From assembly GCF_937616625.2 (NCBI RefSeq), contig NC_065570.1, forward strand, positions 23,026,046 through 23,090,045: DNA of 64,000 nucleotides, read 5' to 3'. The translations under genes were made by a program, and so were the position numbers. Shown here piece by piece: positions 46,134 to 57,597 of this stretch. Below the pieces are notes generated by a model. That model was given only the letters and a program-made list of their open reading frames with translations. It was not told the origin of the DNA and made no database searches. The stretch is from Mercurialis annua. Its lineage: Eukaryota > Streptophyta > Magnoliopsida > Malpighiales > Euphorbiaceae. How positions within the stretch are numbered: position 1 is the stretch's first letter; every line of letters begins with the position of its first letter.

Positions 46134-49100
46134 ATATAGAATTCGACCTCGAATTTAAAACAACACAACCCGCGTAATAACATATCATAAAACAATATGC
46201 TTTCCGAACGAAAATGCACATAGCCAACGTAAAATACATAAAAAAAAATACCCAAGGTAATCAATGACACCAATAATAACAATTATGCATAACAACTCTG
46301 TCTTTTAAGAACATTCTTCAACCAAGTCCAATCCGAATTGTAATTATAGAAATTTCCATGCTTAACGACCTAAGTACTTGCGTAAGCAAAAACTCAAAAG
46401 ATTTTTCCTACCTTCAGAAACCGAACGATAACTCTAAACCACCACTTTCAGAAACCGAACAATTTCAAATGATCACAAACAGTATCAACACTACCTTCCA
46501 CTTAACATAAAACGATAATGTCATTTCTTGGTGAAACCAAACGAAGGAATACAAACTCTCGCACATGAAACTCGACTGAAATTCTAAGGATAATCAAGAA
46601 CGAAACCTCAAATCTCTTCAATGATAACTCTAACAAAATTTTCACCTAGAGAAGGTCAACACAAGACGAAACACGCTGAAAACATATGGGGTATTACATT
46701 CTCCCCTACCTATGAAAAATTCGACCTCGAATTTTAAATCTGAAACTGATTCGCAGTTTAAACGGTCACAACATACATATGCGCAAAACATTAAGTCTAA
46801 CAACTCGGTGCTCTAACGATTACTCGATCAACACAAAAGTGAACAGACAAAAATTATCCAACTGAGTATCACAATTACTCTTTACTAGGATGGCTTCCAA
46901 AACCAGCACGAATCTTAACGATTATCAAATCTACATTATCAAAGCGCAAGAACAAGCCCTAACCTCAAACTATAGTTCTTACAATTTCAAACTCTATCGT
47001 ATCAAACAGGAACACTGAAAATAATATTGCGTTCCACAACACTTACTCACCTGTCCACTTATAACTAGCTCGACACCAAAATAATCGATAACAATACTCA
47101 ATAACAACTAAATAATATTTCGGCCAAAAACAAACACTACTTGGATCATTCTGTCCAACGATTAACACCAAATTTGACAATACCATCAATCTCGCGAATC
47201 ATTAAACACAAAAATTCATATCGTCATTCAAAAGAATACGTGAACCTATCTCATGATAACAGAATCTCCAGATTAGTAACAAACCATGTCAATAATAATT
47301 ATTTCTCCAATCATTCAAAAATAAACAGCCTGTAATAACCTAAGATAACTAACAATCAACTTAATTCTAACTAAGTTTCACAGACTTAATTTAATTCCAC
47401 ACACAAAAGGTACAATATCTGAACAAAATGATATCCAAACTTTCAAGAATTAAACCCTCAATCAACAGTATCGACCAACCAACTTTGTTATCGAAATTCA
47501 CCAAACACGATCATCGATTTTCGAACCAGCTAGCTCATATATCCTAAACAAAAATTATTCAATCAAATGAATATAACCTCGTATACAACGAGAGATCACT
47601 ACGATCAATTCACCTTGCCCGGATTGTTAGTTATGCTCAAACATTTTATATTCAAAAAAAAAAATTCACTTCTCTTTAAAAGACTATACGTCTTACACCT
47701 CCTTTTTATATTCAATAATCAAATGCTATACCGTCGAAAAACCATCAGTTTTGTAAACCCTTGAAAATTTTAAAAATATTCGCATTTTGAATTCACAGAT
47801 TTTTCTTACTCTAAAATAAGTATGCAATTTTTTTTTTTGAAACAGTTCAACTGACAAAAATTTATGTTATCTTTAAACCAAACTTGCTAAAATAAATTTA
47901 TCTCTTTCTTGAAAATACACAAATCGTGGAAAAATTCTTCGTATTAAAATACACATTGATGTTTCAAATACACATTGATGTTTCAAACATCCAAAAATTA
48001 AGTCGCTTCTAAATCTTGCTCTCAACAAAATACAATTTGAAGAAATCGTTCTACCAGAAAATTTATTATTCCTTTTAAATCAAATTTGACGAAATTTCTT
48101 CCTTTCCTCAGAAGGGTAAAATTAACAATTCAAATCTCTTTGTTTATGAAATCACCTTTATATCATAGACAGAAAAAAACACTTGGACAAAATCAAATCT
48201 GAAAAGATAAAGTCTCTTTTAAAATATAGTGTAGATACACACATGAGCATAGCCAGTATTCTTAATCCACAAATCCTTAAATCACAAATCGAAAATTATC
48301 ACTAAAACTTCCTAATCTGAATCTAACCATACACCGTACTTGGCACAACTAAAACTCGTGTGAAACTTCAAATTTATTCTTACCTTCTATAAAACACAAG
48401 ATTCTGACAATACAGACTGATCCATTACGACGCAATCGTCCAAAATCCATCTCCATCATCACAGAGTATTTTTCTAGCTACCTTTCGGTAATAGTTTCAA
48501 AATCATTTGAAATCCAACAACTTTATAAATAAATTATCACAATGTGACTCGCGAGCTTGTTTCAAAACATCTTTCTCAAAACACTGTATCGTTAAAATCC
48601 ATTTTACATAATTGTGCGCCAGGGTGATGACATCTCTCATCCCCAAAGAGTTGCATCCAACCCTAATCATTTCTAAGCACGTGATGAATGTACTATTATG
48701 CATGTATCAGTTATTGGTTTATCTTTTATTTAGTGAACATACTTAGTGCTGAATGCAATCCTATTCGTGACATTCAAAATGCAAGTTATATGACTGGGCA
48801 CAATTACGTGTTGAAAATATTTCAAATATTTTAACAGATCAACATTTGAAATCCATTTCTCGATAAAATATTTGCTAGACTTTACACTTTGTGAGATGTG
48901 CACTCAATAACCTCAAAATATTTCTCAAACTCCATACTTTAATCTACCGACATTCGATGTTTTATAACAACTCAACCTAATAATTTCGTTACAACTCTTC
49001 GGTAAAAGTATCCAACTAACTTCAACCCAACTGAAACTTATACTCAACGAAAATAACACATCACATACGTTCCTACGAAACCTACCGTCAGCTCCCGCAT

Positions 49101-50829
49101 CGCATAATTAACTTGATGAAAACATCAGTGTATTAATATACCGCTCTATGTTTTTGGCCATAATTTCCAATATCCTTTTTAGGATAATCAAAAACCATCA
49201 ACCATTCCAGGGGAATACTCCCCTCGTCTTCCTCGATATCCAAACCCAAAGGTTTCGATCCACGAAACAAATAGCGAAACCCCGCGCAACCCAAAACCGA
49301 ACAAGGCAAACAGGGTCTAAACAAAGTTCTCACTCATAGGTCAAGACCATACATCGAGGTAAGCCAACCATGACCACGTGATTAAATCATCTCACGTGCT
49401 GCTCCGCACGAAGAGACAAAACACAAACAATCAAGTTAGTCCAACAGACATGCGAGTTATACAACGCAAACTATTTCCAAAAGATACCAAATATGTAAAT
49501 CATAAACCACGTAAGCATGCCATTCAGCAAAAACAACTCAATCAAACTTAAAGACAAATATAAAGACATGCGACAACAAGCTTTGAATTTTATAACGAAA
49601 TCACCCTGCAATAATTCATCTTTAAAGAGTATGCTTCAAAATTCATTTTAAAATTTAAAGTCAATCACAAAACTTCCAATTTTTGTTGAGCCCCACGAAT
49701 AAAACAAAATCAATATCTCGAAAAATATCTTCTTATAAATAAATTGCTTAAAAGAATTCTCAATTTATCTCAATCTATAAAACCATCGAGTTAGCCGAAT
49801 CATTACAACTTCCAAGCTCAACTCCTAGTTTGGGTGACCCAAGTCAAAACCTAAAACAACCGTTTATGAAACAAATTCAAAACATTTGTAAATCCGAGAA
49901 AGTATTTAAACAGAATTCCCATCCTTTCAAATTAAGAGCTCAACGTAACCCAACTGCTAAAATAGCAATGAAAAAAAAAACTCAAGTGAGAAATGTTATT
50001 GATCTCAAACAGCCATTAGGTAAAACCCAAAATTTCAAGATGTTGAAAAAATAAAATTAACATTAAATTCTTAACACGACAAATCATCTTATAAATAATA
50101 TCATTTAGAAAATCATCGTTTGTCAACATCAAACCAACATAATATTTCAAACACAAGAATTTCTTTTTCTAGTAAATTGACCAAAATCAAACTTATAAAG
50201 AATTAAAACCCAACTTCTCTTCTGATTCTGTGTCAAAATACAAATCGAATTAAAACAATTTTCTCAATGTAAACTCTTAAAACAACATGTGATCAAATAA
50301 TGCATGACCACAAAACATGCTTAAAGATTAACATACAAAATCCTTTAAGGAAAAACAAGGTCAACGAGCGTATTCTCTTATGTGTCAGCGTAATTGGCAA
50401 CCAATAGATACGGCCAAAGCCAAAGTATTCACCATAGAATCCAACGTCAATAAAAATCCTTAGAGGCATAAAAGCCAAAGTTATTCAAACAACATCATAC
50501 CCAAGTATGAATCTAGGAAAATTACAAATCTTAAGACTTTCCGAGAAATCAAACGCAATTAAAATCACCCAAGTGAAATTTTATCATAAGATAAAACATA
50601 GCAAGTAACATCCAAGTGAAAACAATTATCAATCATAGCAGCAACACTAAATAATGACTGACACACGTCACCTATAGGATGTAGGCTGAAAGTTTGAAAA
50701 CAAAAGATGACGTTTCAAAAGGCAAGACACGAATCCTAATTCCGCAGTAGTTCCTATGACACAACATCAAGTTATCATGCCAAAAACACATAACACATAT
50801 CATGCATAAGGCCTTGGTTTGAAACTAAA
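46134..50829 (-). other. LARD4 first internal region, no coding sequence found
   Basis: About 4.7 kb, colinear with the LARD2 internal region, without gag or pol. Special points are a second LTR-end/polypurine junction at about 46640-46740, the conserved island at 48590-48810, the G-box hairpin at about 49375-49398 and an LTR-like block at 49786-49850. Confidence 0.78.
46640..46740 (-). repeat. Second LTR-end/polypurine junction inside the internal region
   Basis: Relative to LARD2, about 110 extra bp occur here. They contain GGGGTATTACA (an LTR-start signature on the minus strand) followed by a GGTAGGGGAGAA tract and the AAATTCGAGGTCGAATTT dyad. The partner copy lies at about 55180-55285. 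Confidence 0.75.
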
Positions 50830-50841
50830 GCTCTGATACCA
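50830..50841 (-). promoter_or_regulatory. LARD4 primer-binding site
   Basis: TGGTATCAGAGC on the minus strand, four bases from the middle LTR terminus at 50846. Matches initiator tRNA-Met. Confidence 0.92.
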
Positions 50842-50845
50842 ACTT

Positions 50846-53339
50846 TGTCACGACCCATTTTCATGAATCGCGACCGGCGCTAGGGTATGGGTATGGTTGT
50901 ACGGAAACCCGTAGCAAGCCTTGTGGATAACATACATTAATCATTTGAAACATTGTACCTGCATAAAACCACATGCTCGGCGGCAACCGAGACTTTGATA
51001 CCAACTTTGTCACGACCCATTTTCATGAATCGCGACCGATGCTAGGGTATGGGTATGGTTGTACCGAAACCCGTAGCAAGCCTTGTGGATAAGATACATT
51101 AATCATTTACAACATTGTACCTGCATAAAACCACATGCTCGGGGGCAACCGAGACTCCAACCTAGTATAGCAGTTTATATGTACAACATATAAATAATAA
51201 ATGCTCGGTCAACTTCGAGTCTCTAACACGGCATAAATATTAAATAACCAAAGTTAATATAATAATACCAATCAATAAATAATCCAATTGAGTTAATCTG
51301 ACAACAAGTACTACAACAAGTAAAACTTCTAATTACTACTACGGTCTAAGAGTAAAATCACTTCAATAACTTTAATAAAATAAAGTAAGACCTTTGAGGA
51401 AATAAAGAATTGGAGACCATTTGACTCGCTCAAATCATAACCCTGGAAAAATTGGGAAAACAACGGGGTTAGATATACTGAGATGAGTTCATACAACTAC
51501 TAACATTTATTAAGTGAAAACCTTTAAAAACCTTAAAACATTTGTAAAGCAATTTATCATTAAGGATAAGCATTGAAATCCTAAACCACAAATATCTAAA
51601 TCCAGTTGTCGTGTCAGTGAGACGTATCTCCATAACCGATCCCCGACTATCACTCAAATAAAATATGTGAGTCCCAGGAGACGTATCTTCCATCGGCGCC
51701 CTCACTAAGGCGAGACGTATCTCAAACCTACCTCAATACCATATGATCATATACCGGTGCGCACGCAGTCTCGATGAAGCCCATCGAGTAGCCTGTTCCA
51801 ATTCAGATCCATAGTGTCAAAAATAGTTCGAAAGCTGTATATACAATATATCTATATATGCAAAAATACAATTTACTTAATAAAGCGGTAAATAGCGATA
51901 TAAACTCACTGCTTGCTAATCCACGTGATAACTTGGCAAGCAATCTAATCCTGGTTCGTCTCCGAAGCACGAACGGTCGATGAGTCTAGACAAGGTATAA
52001 ATAATAATTAAAAACATACCCTAACTCTAGGAGTACTAGACACCGTGTAGGACTAGCACACGTAATAATAAGCCAACGTATAACCGAACACATAAGGTTC
52101 ATACGCATCCAAACCAAAACCCAAGTTATAGAATACAAACCATATAAGTTTCCATTTCAAAATACAATTTGAATAATTCAGAAAACAGTTTTAAATAGCC
52201 CAAGTTTAAATCCATACCAGTGAGTCAGCCGAGTTATCAAAACTACCAAGCTTCTTCCCACTTGTTAGGCGACCATAGTCAAACCCAACCCAAAGTTAAA
52301 CCAAAATAAAACCCAAGTTTACATTCTGAATAACTTGAATGAAAAGTAGAGTCTTTTAAAAACAAAAACACAAACCATCTTTTAAACAACAATCGGCAAA
52401 TCACACCATACCAACATAAGTATGTTAAACTTCTATTAAATGAACCAAAAAGGATTAAATCATCCATTTAAACGTCAAACTCATATTTGAAACGATAATC
52501 AAATCATGGCAATAATTTGTCTATAGGCATAATCAACACGAATGAGTATTACACAAACAAAGCAATGCCAACATGTCAAGAACGATACAAAACAGCCCCA
52601 ACACAATAGTGGGCAGCAACTAGATCATTGAAAAGTAATCAACACCACAACGAGGTGAAATCATGCATTATAAGCAATATAATCAACCTATGATTTACCA
52701 AGCATGTCAAAAATATACCACTGATTCAAACACATAAGATCAGCCCCAAAACATGAATTTACAGCCCTCTATAACAATGCTAAAACAGCAATTTAACAAC
52801 CAATTAACATACGAAATCAACTAGCACTTAAACCCAACAATTGACATGAGTTCTAATGATTAAATAAAGTCAATCTAATGCTAAACACCCTATTATAGAA
52901 TTGACATGAAAATTCAGAGATCGAATCAGCCATAACATGGGTAAATCACATTAGAACACAATCTAGCAACCTAACACATGAAGCCCTACTCATAAATCAA
53001 GGGATACAAACCTAACATAACGCGCCTCAATTGTTGATCCGACGGTCAACTTTTTCTTGGGCACAACATATCCAAAAATGAGCCCGATCCAACGGTTAAA
53101 TTGGGAGATATGCATGTTTTCTCAAAACATGTCAGATTCAGAAGGTACACAAATACATCATCGATTATAAACCGAATACAAATCAAATCGCCATCGAAAA
53201 CTCACACGACATATGCGACACATATAAGATACAACTCAAACCCCAAATAAAGTGTCACACTTACTAAATACACCATTAACAATCCAAAATTAAGTCGGAA
53301 ACACAACGAAACCATGACGGAAAAACACGGGATATTACA
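50846..53339 (-). repeat. LARD4 middle LTR, promoter deleted
   Basis: 2494 bp. It is colinear with the left LTR except for a deletion of about 400 bp at about 53010, which removes the TATA box and dyad block. It also carries the 162-bp end duplication (50846-51007). Hairpin at 51910-51942. Confidence 0.9.
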
Positions 53340-53467
53340 TTCTCCCCAACTTATATAAAATTCGACCTCGAATTTAAAAAAACACAACCCGCGCAATAAC
53401 ATATCATAAAACTATATGCTTTCCGAATGAAAATGCAAATAGCCAACGTAAAACACATAAAAAAAAA

Positions 53468-54798
53468 GGCAAAAGGCTCATTTTAGCCCCTAAGGTGAGA
53501 GCGAAAGAATTAGTAAGACCCTAAAGTCGAAGGTTGCTCACTTTGACCCCTAACGTTATCCAAACTAGCTCAGATTGCACCACCGTTAGTTTGTTCCGTC
53601 AAACTGATGACGTGGCTTTTAGGAAAAAATTTCAAAAATATCCTGAATGTTTAAAATATTTACCAATTTTACATTTATGATTTTTTTAACTATTTTCACC
53701 CTCTTTTTCATTTAAATATACATAATTAAATAATATATAAAATTAAAACATTTATTGAAATAATCAAAAATTAAACACTTCGAAACATAATTAAACGCTT
53801 CGAAATTCAATAAAACTAATCAAAATTAAATTTAAACCTAATTATAATTCACCCACCAACCGAATACCACATTTGTAACTTTTAACAAAAAATATACCGA
53901 TCAAAAATCAAATAAAAAAATGCTATTTTATATCTTTTTTAATTTCGAAAACCGACCCACTCAAATAAGTGGGTCTACTCATCTGAGCAGACCCACCGGA
54001 GCAGACCCACCGTGGGTCTGCTCTATTTTAGAGTAGACCACCGTGGTGGGTCTGCTCTAAAAATAGAGCAGACTCACCGCCCGCTCTAAAATAGAGCAGA
54101 CCCACCAACGGTGGGTCAGCTCTAAAATAGAGCATACCCACCGTGGTGGGTCTGCTCTATTTTAGAGCAGAACCACTACATGGTGGGTTTGCTCTTTTTT
54201 AGAGCAGAACCACCGGTGGTAATTCTGCTCTAAAATTGTGCAGAACCACCACCGGTGGTTCTTCTCTACAAAAGAGCAAATCCACCGTGGTGGGTCTGCG
54301 TGGTGGTTTTCCGAAATTTAAAAAATATTTTTTTTTGATATTTAGACATTTTTTGCCGACGGATTGGTGGTGGTGCTTCCGATTGAAATAAATTTATATT
54401 CGTAAGGAATAAATTATTATTCATTTAATTTTTGAATGAATTTTCCGGCGATCGGTTTGTTTAATTAAATTTTGACGTGTTTAATTGAGTTTTGATTGTT
54501 TAATAAACATTTTACTTTAAATATTATATAATTATTGATTTTTAATGAAAAAGAGGGTGATAATGGCTAAAAAAGTTATAAATATAAAATTTGATAAATA
54601 TTTTAAACATTAAGGATGTTTTTGAATTTTTTCCATACATGCCAGGTCATCATTTAACTGAAAAACAGACGATGTTAAGTTTTTGGTGTGATCTGAGCTA
54701 GTTTGGACAGTGTCAGGGGGCAAAGTGAGCAACCTTCGACCTTAGGGCCTTATTAATTCTTTCGTTCTGACCTCAATGGTTAAAGTGAGTCTTTTGTC
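53468..54798. mobile_element. 1.33-kb foldback element
   Basis: The ends GGCAAAAGGCTCA and TGAGTCTTTTGTC are inverted. The arms pair over several hundred bp (GAAAGAATTARTAAGRCCCTA, GGTTGCTCACTTTG, CCAAACTAGCTCAGAT, and farther in CTCTTTTTCATT). The uninterrupted site is seen at about 46240-46253. The likely 9-bp duplication is TAAAAAAAA / TAAAAGAAT, imperfect. It is probably a non-autonomous MULE-like or foldback element. No coding sequence. Confidence 0.8.
53945..54310. repeat. Palindromic minisatellite at the centre of the foldback element
   Basis: Alternating inverted units of about 35-40 bp around AGAGCAGACCCACCG and CGGTGGGTCTGCTCT. Each neighbouring pair can form a long hairpin. It is much more GC-rich than its surroundings. 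Confidence 0.85.
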
Positions 54799-56706
54799 TA
54801 AAAGAATTCCCAAGGTAATCAATGACAGCAATAATAACAATTATGCATAACAACTCTGTCTTTTAAGAACATTCCTCAACCAAGTCCAATCCAAATTGTA
54901 ATCATAGAAATTTCCATGCTTAACAAACTAAGTACTTGCGTAAGCAAAAACCCAAAAGGTTGTTCCTCGAACGATAACTCTAAACCACAACTTTCAGAAA
55001 CCGAACAATCTCAAATGATCACAAAAAGTATCAACACTACCTTCCACTTAACATAAAACGATAATGTCATTTCTTGGTGAAACCAAACGTAGGAATACAA
55101 ACTCTCCCACATGAAACTCGACTGAAATTCTAAGGATAATCAAGAACGAAACCTCGAATATCTTCAATGATAACTCTAACAAAATTTTCACCTAGAGAAG
55201 GTCAACACAAGACGAAACACGCTGAAAACATATGGGGTATTACATTCTCCCCTACCTATGAAAAATTCGACCTCGAATTTTAAATCTGAAACTGATTCGC
55301 ACTTTAAACAGTCACAACATACATATGCGCAAAAAATTAAGTCTAACAACTCGGTGCTCTAACGATTACTCGATCAACACAAAAGCGAATAGACAAAAAT
55401 TATCCAACTGAGAATCACAATTACTCTTTACCAGGATGGCTTCCAAAACCATCTCCAATCTTAACGATTACCAAATCCACATTATCAAAGCGCAAGAACA
55501 AGCCCTAACCTCAAACTATAGTTCTTACAATTTCAAACTCTATCGTATCAAACAGGAACACTGAAAAAAATATTGCGTTCTACAACACTTACTCACCAGT
55601 CCACTTATAACTAGCTCGACACCAAAATAATCGATAACAATACTCAATAACAATTAAATAATATTTGGGCCAAAAACAAACACTACTTGGATCATTCTGT
55701 CCAACGATTAACACCAAATTTGACAATACCATCAATCTCGCGAATCATTAAACACAAAAATTCATATCGTCATTCATAAGAATACGTGAACCTATCTCAT
55801 GATAACAGAATCTCCAGATTAGTAACAAACCATGTCAATAATAATTATTTCTCCAATCATTCAAAAATAAACAGCATGTAATAACCTAAGGTAACTAACC
55901 ATCAATTAAAATTCTAACTAAGTTTCACAGACTTAATTTAATTCCACACACAAAAGGTTCAATATCCGAACAAAATGATATCCAAACTTTCAAGAATTAA
56001 ACCATCAATCAACAGTATCGACCAACCAACTTTGTTATCGAAATTCACCAAACACGATCATTGATTTTCGAACCAGCTAGCTCATATATCCTAAACCAAA
56101 ATTATTCATTCAAATGACTATAACCTCGTATACAACGAGAGATCACTACGATCAATTCACCTCGACCGGATTGTTAGTTATGCTCAAACATTTTATATTT
56201 AAAAAAAAATTCACTTCCCTTTAAAAGACTATACGTCTTACACCTCCTTTTTATATTCAATAATTAAAATGCTTTACCGTAGAAAAACCATCAGCTTTGT
56301 AAACCCTTGAAAATTTTCAAAATATTCGCATTTTGAATTCACAGATTTTTCTTACTCTAAAATAAGTTTGCAATTTTTTTTTTTTAAACAGTTCAACTGA
56401 CAAAAATTTATGTTATCTTTAAACCAAACTTGCTAAAATAAATTTATCTCTTTCTTGAAAATACACAAATCGTGGAAAAATTCTTCGTATTAAAATACAC
56501 ATTGATGTTTCAAACATCCAAAATTTAAGTCGCTTCTAAATGTTGCTCTCAACAAAATACAATTTGAAGAAATTGTTCAACCAGAAAATTTATTATTCCT
56601 TTTAAATCAAATTTGACGAAATTTCTTCCTTTCCTCAGAAGGGTAAAATTAACAATTCAAATCTCTTTGTTTATGAAATCACCTTTATATCAATATACAA
56701 AAAAAA

Positions 56707-57064
56707 GGCCAAATGTAATAAAAAGGCCAAACCTTTCACAAAAGTTTCACAAAAGTCCTGACCTTTTAATTTTGTCAATTTTGGCCAAAAACTGATTATT
56801 TGGTTTCAGAAAAGTCCTGACCTTTCAATTTTGTCAATTTTGGCCAAAAATGGATTATTTGGTTTCACAAAAGTCCAAACCTTTCAATATTTGGCATGCC
56901 ACATAGGCGTCACATAGGCGCCACATAGGCAAATTGAAATCAAATTGAGAGTTGGCCACAACTGAAACCAAATAATTTATTTTTGGCCAAAATCGACAAA
57001 ATTAAAAGGTCGGGACTTTTGTGAAACTTTTATGAAAGGTTTGGCCTTTTTACAACATTTGGCC
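56707..57064. mobile_element. 358-bp foldback MITE in an A-tract
   Basis: The ends GGCCAAATGT and ACATTTGGCC are inverted, and pairing continues for about 80 bp (GGCCAAACCTTTCA, AAAGTTTCACAAAAGTCC). It is flanked on both sides by runs of 8-9 A, fitting a duplication of an A-tract. Inside are repeats of TTTTGGCCAAAA and CACATAGGCG. No coding sequence. The uninterrupted site is seen at about 48172. Confidence 0.82.
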
Positions 57065-57140
57065 AAAAAAAAACACTTAGACAAAATCAAATCTGAAAAG
57101 ATAAAGTCTCTTTTAAAAATATAGTGTAGATACACACATG

Positions 57141-57597
57141 AGGGTCTATTTATAGGCCAACACACAAAATTACAGGCGAGGCGCGATGCGAGGCGCGTTT
57201 GTCCCATCGCGCCTTCCCAGGTGCACAGAAAACGTATGGGGCGCGTTGCGAGGCGCGATGGCCCATCGCGCCCTCCAACGCGCCTCAATATTTGATCCAA
57301 CGGTCAACATTGCCTTGGACACAACATATCAAAAAATGAGCCCGATCCAAAAGGTAAATTGGGAGATATTCATGTTTATTGAAAACATGTCAGATTCAGA
57401 AGGTATACGAATACATCATCGATTATAAACCGAATACAAATCAAATCGCCATCGAAAACTCAGACGACATATGCGACACATACAAGATACAACTCAAACA
57501 CCAAATAAAGTGTCACACTTGATAAGTCCACCATTAACAATCCAAAACTAAGTCGGAAACACAACGAAACCATGACGGAAAAACACGGGATATTACA
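57141..57597 (-). repeat. LARD4 right LTR, only the promoter-side end kept
   Basis: 457 bp matching about 45653-46120, including the TATA box (57146-57155), GC-rich dyads (57178-57295) and the LTR end CGGGATATTACA. It is followed by the CATAT duplication and satellite. Confidence 0.88.

Larger units (their letters stand above)
53340..57140 (-). other. LARD4 second internal region, partial
   Basis: Colinear with 46121-48260, then cut at ACACATGAG where it fuses to LTR sequence (GGTCTATTTATAGG). It lacks the conserved island and the primer site. It contains two inserted foldback elements (53468-54798, 56707-57064). No genes. Confidence 0.85.
43237..57597 (-). mobile_element. LARD4: composite LTR-internal-LTR-internal-LTR element
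   Basis: A minus-strand chain with left LTR 43237-46120, internal 46121-50845, middle LTR 50846-53339, partial internal 53340-57140 and partial right LTR 57141-57597. The whole 14.4-kb complex is bounded by one perfect 5-bp duplication CATAT (43232-43236, 57598-57602), so it derives from a single insertion followed by unequal LTR recombination. The rightmost unit then lost its primer site and most of the 5' LTR. No gag or pol is found in either internal region. Two foldback elements later entered the partial internal region. Confidence 0.9.
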
